Assembly: GCA_027627225.1 (NCBI GenBank)
Contig: JAPFQT010000089.1
Location: 682,001 to 746,000 of the forward strand
DNA: 64,000 nt
Reading direction: 5' to 3'
Source of the DNA: Congeria kusceri
Taxonomy: Eukaryota; Mollusca; Bivalvia; Myida; Dreissenidae
Positions 13,231-25,500 of this stretch are shown here, in pieces. How positions within the stretch are numbered: the first letter of the stretch is position 1; every line of letters starts with the position of its first letter. The position numbers and the translations under genes were made by a program. A model generated the notes under the pieces. It did not search any database. It had not been told where the DNA came from and was given only the letters and a program-made list of their open reading frames with translations.

Positions 13231-14455
13231 TTAGCGCACCTGAGCACAACATGCTCGGTGAGCTATTGGTAAAGGAGACTGTCCTGCGTCATCCGTAATG
13301 TGTCAATTGAGCCCGTAGGCAGGATACAAACTTTTATACAATCTTTACCAAGCTTGCACAGTGTTTGTAGGACCATAAATTCTTTGATAGGTTTGATAAT
13401 CGAACCAGGAACACTAAATTTATGCCCCATTTTCATGAGAAAATCTGCATAATGGACTTTATGCGACATACAGACTGGGCAACATACAAACTTCATTTTT
13501 CTTCTGAACTTGACCAAACTTGCACTGTTAGTGTTTGACCATAAGGTCTCAGTCAATGTCCAATATGGGCCAGATCAGACCAGAAAGACCTGAGTTTTGG
13601 CTCCATGTGTGCGAAAAAAAATCTTTAATTTGTCAAAATTGGCTTTCAGTCCCCATAGAGAATAACCATTTCATTCCTTGTTGTAAAAATATAAATATAT
13701 ATATTTCATCTAATCTTGGTTAATATTGCACAGTTTGTGCATGGTCATAAGATCTCATAATAAATCAAGAAATAGCTCTGATTGGGCTATAAAGAAAGGA
13801 GTTTTGGGCTTCTGTTTGAACAAGAACAACAGCAAAAAATGGATAGAGACTTCATTTTACACTAGTGATAGCAACAAATAGTATTTCACTAACTAGTTAA
13901 TTGGTTTTGGTATTTGAGCAGCTTACCGGTATGCTAAATATCAATAAGTCCTAAAAACACAATTAAAAGGCAAATGATCTCCTTGATTGACTAGTCCTAA
14001 TTGATGATAAACATAACACTGACAGGTGTCTTTGTTGTCATTATCTATCTGTAAAAATAAGGCACAAAACACTGTATATAGAAATCAGCTCACTGTTTGA
14101 AGCTCATGTGATTTTAGAGATTTTAAGGTGTGTTGGAGCATGGTAAACATCAGCGATTGCTTGAGCATTGTTCCCTACAGTTTTGACTGTAAATGCATCT
14201 GTATTACCTCTATCAATTGTCAGGTGAAATAGGCAGGACAGGCATCTGTGTAAGCGCCTGTCAATTTCCAGGTTAAGTACAAAAGAAGGCTGGACAGGCA
14301 TGTGTAGTGTACCTGTTGATTGGCAGGTCAACTACAGTAAGATTTCAGTGCTATGTGGGTCATATTGTAGGCAATGACATTCAGATGTCAAAGCTATTCT
14401 CTGTCATTGCCCATTCTCATTTGAGCGCTTTGGGCCATCATGGCCCTCTTGTTTA
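13231..14455 (+). repeat. Repeat family 2 copy
   Basis: Starts AGCGCACCTGAGCACAACATGCTCGGTGAGC and ends GAGCGCTTTGGGCCATCATGGCCCTCTTGTTT. The inside is diverged, including a ~60-bp unit with ACAGGCATCTGTG and CAGGTCAA near 14200-14340. Confidence 0.75.
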
Positions 14456-14832
14456 AAGATGGCTTTTAACCTAGAAGGGTCACACCTGTTTTACAAACAG
14501 CCCTTGTTATTAGATAGAAAATACTTCTATGATTAAAAACAATGGTTTTAAAGTCATCGGTAAACAAAAAACCTACTTAAATATTAATAATTATTTTCCT
14601 GATAATTTTCGTGATCATAAAATATTATTTTTTCCACCAGAAATCGCTCAAAGAGCAGAACAAGACCCTAGGAGAGCAGCTTACGTCTCTTTTCAAGTCA
14701 AACTTCCACTATATATAGTGGGTTGTCTACGAAAGTGGTCTGGCCAGACAGGAGTGCAACCTGCAGGAAAAACTGGAGCAATGTCGACAGCATCACAACA
14801 ACCAAAACCAGGTCACTGATTGTGGACTGTTG

Positions 14833-15240
14833 TTATGCCCCCCCCCCCCCCCATCGAAGATGGACGGTGTATTGGTTTGCTAATGTTGGCCGGTCTGTTG
14901 GTAGACCATGGTAGACCATTTCTATTTTCCCAGGAATGGTGGAGTTATGGCTCCTGAATTATCTAAAATTAGCCTTTTTATCAGTCCAACAATTTTTTTC
15001 CAATCTTCACCATATTTGAATCTGTTTGAGGTTATAGTATCTTAGCCAAGTTGATTGACCCAATTGTCGCAGGACTTGCAGAGTTATGGCCCTTGATTTT
15101 TCTGAAATTTGCCTTTTAAGCATTTTCCGCCCTCTAAGTCCAACTGTTTTCATCCAGTCTTTACCATATGTGATATTTTAAAGATTGCTTTTAACCTACA
15201 GGGGGCATACGTCTTTTACCAGCAGGTCTTGTTATCTATT
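14833..15240 (+). repeat. Repeat family 4 short copy
   Basis: Opens TATG followed by a C-run of about 15 and GAAGATGGACGGTGTATTGG, and closes GGGGGCATACGTCTTTTACC...TCTTGTTAT. The two ends carry TATGCCCCC and its inverse GGGGGCATA. Confidence 0.75.
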
Positions 15241-15387
15241 TACATGTGATTAATACTTAAAAAATGGTTTGATGGTACATTCGAACACCATTATTTCAAA
15301 GTTGTCTGAACAGGATTTTTGGAATAATGATTGTTCGGATAAAACATTTCCACCATTTTATAATAACCCGTAGTGGTCACGTCACAT

Positions 15388-16530
15388 TTTTTAGCTCTCC
15401 TGAGTACAAAGTGTTCGGTGAGCTATTGGTATAGGGGACCTCTCCGGTGTCGTCTAACGTCCGTCGTCAATGTGCCGTCAACAAATTGGACCATTATCGC
15501 GATAAGACTACATTTTTTAATTTGATATTGACCTAACTTGCACAGTTTGTGTCAGACCATAAAATCTCGGATGGGATTGTTATTGGGTTAGATCACACCA
15601 GTAACACCAGCGTTATTGCCCCTTTTTCATAAACAAAGTGCAAAAGTGCCAAATTTTCCATCCAATCTTAACTAAACTTTTACAGTTTGTGTATGACCAT
15701 CAGACCTCAGCAGACGTCAAAAATGGGCCAGATCGTATTTCAAACACCAGAGTTATTGCCTTTTGTTTATTGTAAAAATATACAAAAATGGACATTATTC
15801 AGGATATAGACTTCATTTTTCATCCAATCTTCACCAATCGTGTACATTTTGTCGATGAAAGTAAGACAACTGGTGAAGTAGAATATAAGCATGATCGAGC
15901 CAGAAACACTAGAGTTATTGCCTCTTGTATTTGGAAAAAAAATATCAACAAGTTATCAATTATTGGCTTGCACACACTATTTTTGATTCAATGTTGACCA
16001 AACTTACACAGTTTGAGCATGACCATAAAAATTGATTCATAAAATTTTATTTCCAACAGTTGCAAGACTTGCATGCAGTTATTTGTACAAGCAAATTTGA
16101 TGTCTTCAGAGCCTGAATTAACATCGTTTATCATCATTGAAAAGAAAATTATCAAAGAAAAACCAAAAATTTACCTTATAGCGCAGCCATCGAAATTATC
16201 GCATTGCAACTAGTTGTCAAAAACTGCGTGTGAAAATAGCATCAAAATTTACTCTTTGTGCATTTTCGAGGATTGTCAATGACTTAATTTAAAAGGGTCA
16301 GGTAAGAATATGGAGAAAAATTATTTGAGAACCATTAGGAAAAAAACGCACATCCACTACCGAACTCGTACTTTAGTTAGCCCATTGCACTTACCGATGT
16401 TTTCAATCAAAATTGATCCTACCCCCACTTTGTATTGTTCAGATACCTTAATTTTCAATCTGTCACAACAGTATGGTCTTCTTACCAATTCTCAGGTGAG
16501 CGCTTTGGGCCATCATGGCCTTCTTGTTTC
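15388..16530 (+). repeat. Repeat family 2 copy, best preserved
   Basis: Begins TTTTTTAGCTCTCCTGAGTACAAAG and ends TCTCAGGTGAGCGCTTTGGGCCATCATGGCC with TTCTTGTTT. The start palindrome GCTCWCCTGAG is answered by CTCAGGTGAGC at the end, giving short inverted termini. The interior matches 935-2324 in order. Confidence 0.8.
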
Positions 16531-17753
16531 TTTTTATCGACATACGCGAAGTTAAAGGAGTTAAATATTATTCTGAAAATAGTAAATAAAATAATCTTAA
16601 TATCAAAATTCTTATCAAGCTCACCTGACTTGGTTTAAGATATAACTGCAATTGTTATATTATCTGGTATACCTTTTTACATGGGTATACGGTGTTATCG
16701 CTCGTGAACAGCTCACGGATTTGAAAGCCTTACATTGTCAAGACACAAATAAGAAAGTAGTGTTAATTATCCAGAATACCTTGCGCAAACTTATACTGGT
16801 CCACGTCACTTGCTTAAATGAACGTTAATTGTGCCCATTAGCGAATAACGGCCAAGATTTTGACATGCTCAGTCTGTGAATCTTGTAATTGAAGGTGTGA
16901 AAACATGGAGTCCCAATCAAGACCTCGACTTCAAATTAACAATAGGCAAATAAGTGTGAACTATTCATTTTGAACCTAATTTTAGACTTCAATATAATGG
17001 TAATTGAAATCAAAAAAGTTTAATTTGAATGTTTCTATTTTAGTTAAATAAAGAAGCAATAAATTTGGGACCGGAAAACTACTTCGAAATAACGCTGACT
17101 TTATTTCAAAGTAGTTTTCCGGTCCCAAATTAGTAAACAGAGTTCGATTTAACAATGTTCATATGTAACTATCAAAGAAGGAAGTCGCATTCTTAATTGT
17201 TAAAATGAATGACAGAGTCACTATACATTTACTGTATTTTCAAAGGTGTTATTGCTAGAGATTCAAGAACAGTATTATGTGAAGTTAGAATTAGACAGCA
17301 AACAAAGAATGGACCTGTTTCTTTTCTCCCTTTTTTTCACATAAATTGTGTATTTCATGGTGTTCCAGTATGTCTTTAATATTCTGTCAATACTTTTGTT
17401 GTAGACTGCATTATTCCATAGCTCTTTTAGTTAAAACGATTATTTGACTGCATTAAAAAAAGGTGATCATGCACGCATGGAAACTATTCAATTTTTATCA
17501 TGAAAATGTGGTAAATGGCTTTTATTATGAAAATTTGGTAAATGCGTAAAGTACATAATTTTGTGGCAAACCCTACTTTACTGATGCAATTATTAATGTA
17601 GGTGTGTATTTCACTAATTAGTCTGCAAAATGTTCAAATTACAATTGGTTAACTGTATAGAAAGCATTTGTATAATAAAGAATATTCTATGTTTGATGTC
17701 TTATTCTAACTTGACATAATAGTTTGTTCAATCTAATATACATTTTATTTTAG
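16531..17753. other. AT-rich, no gene; hairpin at 17063
   Basis: Apart from the 30-bp inverted repeat described separately, nothing is recognised. Part of the putative intron before 17754. Confidence 0.5.
17063..17130. repeat. 30-bp inverted repeat with 8-nt loop
   Basis: 17063-17092 and 17101-17130 are reverse complements with a single mismatch, sharing GGGACCGGAAAACTACTT, separated by CGCTGACT. Transcribed, it would form a stable hairpin. It lies in the putative intron before 17754. Probably a fold-back or truncated MITE. Confidence 0.9.
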
Positions 17754-17828
17754 GTAAACCCTCTGTAAATAAAAAAGAAAATTCTACAATAATTGAGTGT
17801 GGCATAATGGAAGAACAAGGCCCGGAAG
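17754..17828 (+). CDS. Candidate small upstream exon of the IAP gene
   Basis: A 75-nt segment with a T-rich acceptor (TTTTATTTTAG) and a donor reading GAAG then GTATTT. It is open in phase 1 to phase 1 and encodes about 25 mostly polar, Lys/Glu/Asn-rich residues. It keeps the frame between the 9901-10197 candidate and the exon at 26131. It is short, so chance agreement is possible. Confidence 0.4.
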
Positions 17829-18011
17829 GTATTTAACATTTGTTTTAGCGCTACTACCAAAATGCCAGATTATATGCAAAGGCGTTTGGTCCGTAGTGTG
17901 CTTGAAAATGATACTTTAGCATTCATATGTATGTAACTTGGTGCGAAAGTATTGTCTCGGTTGTATCTTAATCAAGCAGTAAATTATGCAATTTAATAAA
18001 GGCTCTTTTTT

Positions 18012-18290
18012 ATGCCCCCCGCCATCTCGATGCAGGAGGCATATAGTGATTGTCCTGTCAGTTCGTCCTTCCTTCCGTTTTGTGACAAGGTTAAGTAGAT
18101 TTTCGTCTAGCACCAACACTGCTTACACCAACACTTGGATACTTACACAGTTTTTGCTTATGGTCATTCCCTATCCACCCATATCATCCAACCTCACTTT
18201 GACCTTGATCTTGACCTAAGTTGGACTAAGAAATGGTCTATCCAGCACCAACCAGTAGCATGTGTGTTAATCAAACACAGTATCTTGTTA
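18012..18290 (+). repeat. Repeat family 1, short near-complete copy
   Basis: Starts TATGCCCCCCGCCATCTCGATGC and ends GCATGTGTGTTAATCAAACACAGTATCTTGTT, with a single CACCCATATCATCCAACCTC core. This shows the minimal architecture of the family. Confidence 0.75.
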
Positions 18291-18587
18291 CAGTTCAGTT
18301 TTCTTGATACTAATGAAATATATATGTAGAGAGAATTAATGTTTTGATTGTACAATTACATGCATTTATATCTTTTTTGTTATTATGCATGTAGAATCTT
18401 TATAAGTTAAACATACTTAGAAGCAGTAGATCTGAGTGAACTACATTATGTTTGTACAGTACCCATACTGGGAATTTTCTACAAGGTATTAATTGAAAAA
18501 GTACTTGTAATTCTGCTCGGAAAACTGAACTGCCAATATAATTCTGTTCGTAAAACTGAACTGCCAATATAATAGGATGCATGTTTT

Positions 18588-18689
18588 TAGCTCATATGAG
18601 CACGAAATGCTTGATTGAGCTCCTGTATGGCGTACCCTTTGGGTCAAAAGTATATATACGCCTGCTAGCTAAATATGGATCTAACTGTT
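18588..18689 (+). repeat. Truncated GCTCATATGAGCAC repeat start
   Basis: TTTTAGCTCATATGAGCACGAAATGCTT matches the 5' palindrome of families 2 and 3 but breaks off after ~60 bp. A similar truncated start is at about 19150. Confidence 0.5.
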
Positions 18690-19130
18690 GTTACAAAATT
18701 GTAACCGCAGTTACAATTTTATGACTGCAGTTATCAATGTAATGGCAGTTACATTTTAAATTATAACTGCAGTAATAATTAATACCAACAGTCATAAAAT
18801 ATGCCAATTGTCATAAAATTATCCGCGGTAACATTTTGCTGACATAATGCTAAACTTAAGCTCTAAGTCTGTTTGGCGAATTTAATCACGTCTTATATAA
18901 TGCCTTTTTGTCAAAATTGCATTTATTTATCTAAATAAGAATTGTTAAATTATAAAAACAATTTGAAGATACATATTTTATAAATAAAAATGATTCAGAA
19001 AAAGGTGTAACTGCAGTTATAATTTTATGACAACTGTCATATTTCTTTACTTTCGTAATAAACTGTAACTGCAGTTATATCTGTAAATGTAACTGCTTTT
19101 ACAAATATATGACTGCAGTTTGATGATTTT
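18690..19130. repeat. Cluster of TAACTGCAGTTA-type palindromes
   Basis: About ten variants of GTAACTGCAGTTA, CAGTTACA or GACTGCAGTT in both orientations are packed into the two ends of this segment (18690-18850 and 19005-19130), with an AT-rich middle. The arrangement looks like a palindromic MITE with multiple subterminal repeats. Confidence 0.6.
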
Positions 19131-19800
19131 TCAGGGAGTTATTGACCTTTTTTAGCTCACCTGAGCACAACGATTAAAAATCATTCTTGTTCATTTCCTT
19201 TTTAAATATTTCTATTATTATCATTGGAGAAAATGTCCAACAGTTTTCTCGGGCATTGTAGTTTTGTATTACAAAATGTTTCAGTCTCGAATTCATTCAA
19301 TGAACGCTATTACTGGAGAATAATATTATTCCATCCGCTAACATGATTATATAGTTTAGAATGTAAATGTTTGTGTTTACTGTGTTTCAAACAAAGTAAA
19401 TCTGAATTGTGGGGTCAGTGATTCAGCGGACTGACTGATCTGTGTAAGGTTGTAATACTGATACTGGCAAGATTAATGAAATTATTGGGAGATGTTTAGC
19501 AGTTGGATACAACAGCTTTATGAATGTGCACAATGCTATGTGAATACTTAAATAATAAAAAATAAAACGCATACATCATTGCAGAAATGCGCAACATAGA
19601 TATTTATTATGATCTGCTCCAGATTTTGTTGAGTGTGTTTGCGTTTTCAACATTATTCGTTATTAGTAGATATTTATTGCTGATTATATTACATGCACAG
19701 AGGTAATATATGAAGACATATGTAGAGTACATTTGACTAGTGTCTGACTACTTGTTTGTTATTTGTGAATTAAATTTCACAAACTTTTTGATCATCCCTC
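19131..19800. other. No gene seen
   Basis: A truncated GCTCACCTGAGCACAACG start near 19153, then AT-rich unique-looking sequence. Confidence 0.45.
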
Positions 19801-20250
19801 GTATATTGGGAAAATTGGAAAATCTTCTTGTCAGATACCATCTGTTGGATTTCGAAATTTTCCTTGTGTAGTCCTCTACCAAAGTTGTTCAAGTGGTTCC
19901 GCTCTGTAAAAAAACCCATGGCGGCCAGGAGGCAAGGCCATTTGCCTTATATGACTATATTGAAAACTTTGAAAATCTTCTGATCAGAAACCACTTGTTA
20001 GATTTCACAATAATTTCAAAGATTGGATGCTTGGGTGGTCCTCTACCAAGTTGCTTAAATGGTTCTGCTCTGTTTAAAAAATGGCCACCAGAGGGCAGGG
20101 CGGGGTGATTTTTTCTGATATGTCTAGTCAAAAACCAGTGGCTGTATTTCAAAATAATTTCACTGAAATGTTCCATTATGGTTGTAAAATAAAGCAGCTT
20201 AAATGGTTTTGCTCTGTTGAAAAACATGGTCGCCAGTGGGTGGGCCATTT
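19800..20250 (+). repeat. Repeat family 5: ~155-bp units with ACATGGCCGCCAG
   Basis: Units contain CTTCTTGTCAGAAACCACT, AAATAATTTCACAGAAATGTTC and TCTACCAAAGTTGCTCAAATGG. Relatives are at 21890-22120, 50355-51300 and 58795-59780, with a tail AAGCCAGTG...GTGCCTCTTGTT. Confidence 0.75.
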
Positions 20251-20251
20251 T

Positions 20252-21875
20252 TATGCTTCACGAAAGGGGGAAGCATATTGTCGCCGCTTTGTCCGTCCGT
20301 CCAAATTCTAATTTCACTGCAATACAGTTTGTCCGGGTGCAAAACAAATTTCCCCTATGACTTTATCCATCATACTCCATGTCTTTCCCTTTTTCTTTCC
20401 CTCTGTCCATCCTTCCGTCAATCTGGTACGATGCTGTCCGGTAATCTTGCGCAGTTAAGCACTAATTGTGTGATAAACATCGGATGAAAAAAGCGTAGCA
20501 ATTTAATTTTTACTGAACATAAACGACAGTCTGTCTTGCATTTAGAAACACAACCATATCTGAAATATTCAATAAAAAACTATCCGAATCCAAATCAAAA
20601 CAAAAATAACTCGCACCGTTTTTTAACAATACCAGTGTCCGGTAATCTTGCGCACTTTTGAAAATGACGTCATTAAATGCTTAATGTAACAGTATGGTGT
20701 CCAATTCTAATCATAAAACAAACTTGTAAATCTGTTTCGTAAAAATGTCCAGATAAATCAATGTGTTCAAGTTTTTTTATCAAAACTGCAGGCTTCGTTC
20801 ATCATTAAGTAACTATACTTTGACGAGATGTGACTATAACATCAAAAAAGCAAATTAAAACTAGTTATTTGATACAAACACAATACAAAAAGATTGTTTA
20901 ACGAAGTAAAGTGTATTTGTCTTTTCATAATAGGATTCCGGAGCTTAAAATCGAAGAATTGGCGGGAAAAAGATTCAATCTCGTCTGTGTACGATGTCTG
21001 TTGTAGAGCTCAGAAAAGATAAATACCAAACTTTGATCAGGAAATAAAACAATTATGCATAATTTATAATATTCCTTTTAACAATTATGAGAGGAGTGAA
21101 GAAATCGAAGAATTTTATCCAGCAAACCGGATTTATGCCTAAGTAGGTCGGTGTTTAGAACTCATGGATACTTGATTAAAATCATTCAAAAGGTAATTAT
21201 AAATACAAAAACTATGTTTATTTTCATTTATTACAGTTGTTTTGGCTCCTTTAAAAATTAATATTTCGGTAAACGTCAGTAAATAAAATGCGCCGTCTTC
21301 CAAAAATGCCTAACTGCGTATGCGCAAGATTACCGGACGCGCAAGATTACCGGACACGACTGTACATCATTTCCATGCGAGATATCAGGAACTAAAAACT
21401 GCATTTGATGAAACTTTGTATGCAGCAGCCCTATAGGACATGGGCATTTTGTCAAGATGTTCCAGTCTGATGATTTTTGGGGGAGTTATTGTCCTTTGAT
21501 TAGAAATAGGATTTTTTCTAAGGAAATGTTTGTTTCTGCGCGAGATCTCAGAAACTAATAACCTGAATTCAATGGAACGTTATGTGCAGCTTTCCTACTA
21601 AGGGGACATGCACATATTGTCAGGTTGTGTGAGTTTGATGATTGAAGTGCATGTAAACCAGATCCATATGTCAAAGATCAAGGGTCACACTTAGAGGTCA
21701 AAGGTCAAAATTATTTTTTTTGCTTTTCCTGACTGTAACATTGTCATATATTGAGCTATTTTCCATATATTGAGCATGTCTCCGTATCAATCAGGTTCTT
21801 AGGTTTCAGGTCAAGGCCACATTTAGAGGGCAAAGCGACATTAGGCAGCATCCATCGGTTCTACCGATATTCTTG
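20252..21875 (+). repeat. Repeat family 6 (ATGCTTCACGAAAGGGGGAAGC), interrupted by the MITE at 20427
   Basis: The start GCTTCACGAAAGGGGGAAGC is a small palindrome followed by GTCCGTCCGTCC. The ~170-bp units carry GCGAGATATCAG.AACTAA, and the tail reads AGCATCCATCGGTTCTACCGATATTCTTGTT. Confidence 0.7.
20427..21364. mobile_element. TA-flanked MITE with double CCGGTAATCTTGCGC terminal motif
   Basis: Left end TACGATGCTGTCCGG and right end CCGGACACGACTGTA form ~15-bp inverted ends (about 11 of 15 match) bounded by TA, as in Tc1/mariner-like elements. The motif GTCCGGTAATCTTGCGC occurs at the left end, again internally near 20636, and twice in inverted orientation at the right end (to 21356). The element interrupts the repeat at 20252-21875. 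No transposase frame. Confidence 0.7.
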
Positions 21876-21889
21876 TTCCTAATATGGGT

Positions 21890-22120
21890 ACATTTAAAGC
21901 TTTGAAATCTTCATGTGACAAACCACGGCTTGGGTTTTGAAATAATTGTACAGAAATGCTCCTTTGGTGGTTCTCTACCAAAATACTTTGAATTGTTTTG
22001 ATTTTTTTTTAATTCATGGCCACCAGAGAGCGAGACCTTTTTCTTTATCAAGCGTATTACGATCCTTTCGCTGTTGACAATGCTGACTTCATAAGCCAGT
22101 GGAGCGTGTGCCTCTTGTTG
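21890..22120 (+). repeat. Repeat family 5 fragment
   Basis: One to two diverged units, ending CATAAGCCAGTGGAGCGTGTGCCTCTTGTT. Confidence 0.6.
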
Positions 22121-23229
22121 ATTGTGACAGTGCTAAAACTTAGCAGTTGTAATATTAGTGTTTAATTTAGAAGGGCCAAGGGGCATGGCGCTTGATTTGG
22201 AAAAGGGGCATTTTGTGCGCGTTGACACTGTTAAAAAGGGCACATCAGATTTAAATAGGTGTTGCTTGAATTACTACTGACTGATTCCTTTTATATTTTT
22301 GGTGATTATTAAGTCAATTTATTAACACATTTTAATTTTCCAATATTATAAGTACTTCTTATTATTAAGTTATATTATGCGCAAAGATCAGAAAAATTAT
22401 TTAATTATTATTCTTATTCCAATTAGCAATGAAAAAAAACAATTTTTTAACTATAATGGATTATAGGCAAGTTAAAATCATTCCATAAATGGTAAAATCC
22501 TATAACTCTGGATTTTTATGTTTCGTCTTTTTTATTTTAGATTTTTTTTTTTTTTTTTTCATTATGGTTTATATGAATTATGCTGTTGATGATGTCTTTG
22601 CTACTACTATTTTGATTAATGATAAAAAGCAAAAGTCAAGACTGAAAATTAAGAAAACAAACATTGAAACTCGGATTGAAATGATATATCCAAATATGTT
22701 TGACCGAAATTATAGCTAGTTCTGAAATTCGTTTTTTTCAGGGATTTTGGGTTATTATGGGACATATATACACATATGTTTTTTTTTCATAGTTTATGAA
22801 TAAAGACAACATTGAGTCTACATTTAAATGCATTCTGCCCTTTGTTATCTCTTTCATCAAAACAAAAACACGTTAGAAATTGCATATGAAAACGAGGCTG
22901 TTAAAAGCAGACAATTTACGCTCATTTTTAAAACAAAATCACCATGTCTGTATTGTATCTGGACACAAACTTGTAATCTGACTGCCACTACTGCTGATTT
23001 TATCAGTTGGTCACAGATTAGTTTATAATAACATGCCATCACAAACGGCCCTCCTTAACAATCAATTCAGTCGACAGATAAGAGGGCATGAGGCGCTAAT
23101 TGCCTTTAAAAAGGGCAAGGTGGCGGATCAATAAAGGGGCGTGGCACAGCGCCGCGCTGATTAGGTCTGGATACAACACTAAATATCGGTAATAAAATGT
23201 TTGTGTTGTGCTAATGCACATGACTTGTT
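22121..23229. other. No gene seen
   Basis: Contains AAGGGCCAAGGGGCATGGCGCTTGA near 22170 and AAAGGGGCGTGGCACAGCGCCGCGC near 23135, perhaps ends of one decayed element. A 16-base T run lies near 22545. Frames here have no domain. Confidence 0.4.
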
Positions 23230-25075
23230 ATTGTGTTACCTGCAAAAGCGACATGTGGGTGTTACTTTTGGCGTTGGCGGCCAGTTTGTGCAGACAATAA
23301 TTTTTGTGCTATTATTATGAAACTTTATGAAAGTGTTTGTAGGTATAAAAGGAACGTCAAGTTCGATTTTCGGAATAAGTGCTCTTATTGTACTTGAGTT
23401 ATGTTCCTTTTTGTAAAAAAAATAGTTTAAATACGTTTTGTGCAGACAATAACTTGAAAAGTTTTTGTGCAACCATTATGAAACTCTAGGAAAATGTTAG
23501 AAGGCAAAAAGGAAGGTCAGGTTCAGTTTTCAGCATGATTGCTCTTATCATATTTGACTTATGTCCCTTTTTTAAAAGAATAGTTCAAATAAGGCTTGCG
23601 CAGTCAGTACCTGGAGAAGATTTTGTGCAATCATTATGAAACTTTAGGAAAGTGTTAGTAGGCATAAAAGAAAGATCAAGTTTAGTTTTCGGCATAATTG
23701 CTTTTATTGAACTTGAGTTACGCCCTGTTTTTGGCTAATGGTTAGCTTTTGTTATCGTCTTTTGTCCGTTGTTTGTCGTTCGTCTTCAACATTTACCTTG
23801 TGAACATGCTACAGACCCAATTACATGTAATTGCCCAAGCTTCATGAAACTGTCCAGAACATTTGTGCCAATGATATCTCAGATGAGTTTGAAACTGGGT
23901 CATGTGGGGTCAAAAACTAGGTCACACGGTCAAATAGAAGAAAAAGCGTGTGAACACTCTAGAAGTCACATTTTTTTGCCCAATAAACAATAAACTTGCT
24001 CACAACATTTTTCTTATGATATTTCAGCCAAGTTTGAAAATGGTTTGGCGCCGTTGAAAAACATGGCCACCAGTGGGCGGGGCAGATTTTTCCTTACATG
24101 GCTATAGAAAAAGCTTGTGATCACTCTAAAAGGATATTTTTTGCCCAGTCAGCATGAAACTTGCTCACAACAAGTGTTCTTCTGAAATCGCGGCCAAGTT
24201 CTAAAATGGTTCAACTCATTTGAAAAACATGGCCTCCAGAGGGCGGGGCAGTTTTCCTTATATGGCAATATTGAAAACTTTCAAAAGCTTGTGAACACTC
24301 TAGAGGCTACATTTATAACCCAATCTTCATGAAACTTGCCCAAAACATTTGTTAAGACAAGTTGGTAACTGGGTCATGTGGAGTCAAAAAGTAGTTTACT
24401 AGGTCAAATTGAATAAAAAGCTTGTGAACAGTCTAGAAGTCATATGTTTTACCCAATCTTCTTGATACTCACTCAGAACAGTTGTTTGAATAAAAATTCC
24501 AACGAGTTTGAAAGTGGGTCATATGGGGTCAAAAACTAGGTCACTAGGCTAAGTAAAAGCTTGTGAACACTCTAGAGGCCACATTTATTGCCTAATCATC
24601 ATAAAACTTGTTCATAAAATTTGTTCCAATGATATCGCTGTCGAGTTCGAAACTGGGTCATTTCGGTCAAAAACTAGGTCACTAGGGCAAATTGAAAAGA
24701 AAAGCTCGGGAACACTCTAGAAGTTTCATTTTTTGCACAAACTTCTCAATTGTGCTCAGAACATTTGTTTCAATCATATCTTTGACAAATGGGACACTCG
24801 GTTATTTGGGTTTAAAAACTAGGTCTCCAGGTCAGATTGAACAAAAAGCTTGTGGACACTCTAGATGCATTATTTATAGGCTAATCATCACGAAACTTGC
24901 TTAGAACATCTGTCTTAATGATATTTGGGACTAGGTTGAAACCAGGTCACATGGGGTCAAAAACTAGGTCACCAGGCCAAATTTTAAAAAAGCATTTAGC
25001 ACTCTAGAGGCCACATTTTTAGCCAAATCTTCATAAAACTTGCTGCTCAGAACAGTTTAGTTCCTTAGCCCATCA
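23230..25075 (+). repeat. Repeat family 7: two adjoining tandem arrays
   Basis: 23230-23740: ~180-bp units with TGTGCAGACAATAACTTG and AAGTGTTAGTAGGCATAAAAGG. 23750-25075: ~150-bp units with CTTGTGAACACTCTAGAGGCC, CATGAAACTTGCTCAGAAC and GGGTCAAAAACTAGGTCAC. A fragment of the first type recurs at 25860-26030. Confidence 0.75.
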
Positions 25076-25079
25076 GGTG

Positions 25080-25500
25080 AGGCTATATTTATTTTTGCCC
25101 CCGGGTATCTTGATGCGGGAGGCATATATTTATCGTCCTTCCGTGACAAGGCTAAGCACCAACACCGCTTACTACAACACTTGGATACTTACTCAGTTGT
25201 TGCTTCTGACCATTTCCTATCCACCCGATTCACCCCAACCTCACTTTGACCTTGGCCTAATTTGGACTAATGGGCTAATTCAAATGGGCTGTTTCTTGGT
25301 TAACTAGAGAATTTACCGTTCCATCTAGCACCAACACCGCTTACTACAACACTTGGATATTTACACAGTTTTTACTTAAGACCGTTCCCAATCCAACCGT
25401 ATCACCAAACCTCACTTTGAACTTGACCTAATTTGGACTTAAGAAATGGGCTACCCAGCACCAACCGGGGGCATGTGTGTTTATCAAACACAGAATCATG
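25080..25500 (+). repeat. Repeat family 1 copy
   Basis: Starts TTTTTGCCCCCGGGTATCTTGATGCGGGAGGC and ends GGGGGCATGTGTGTTTATCAAACAC, with two core units as at 1-450. Confidence 0.7.

Noticed and set aside
20337..20487. Possible secreted peptide (FLSLCPSF-type sequence)
   Set aside because: Spans the junction between repeat family 6 and the MITE inserted at 20427.
22489..22719. 76-codon frame with a hydrophobic Phe-rich stretch
   Set aside because: The apparent membrane segment is encoded by a poly-T run in AT-rich DNA.
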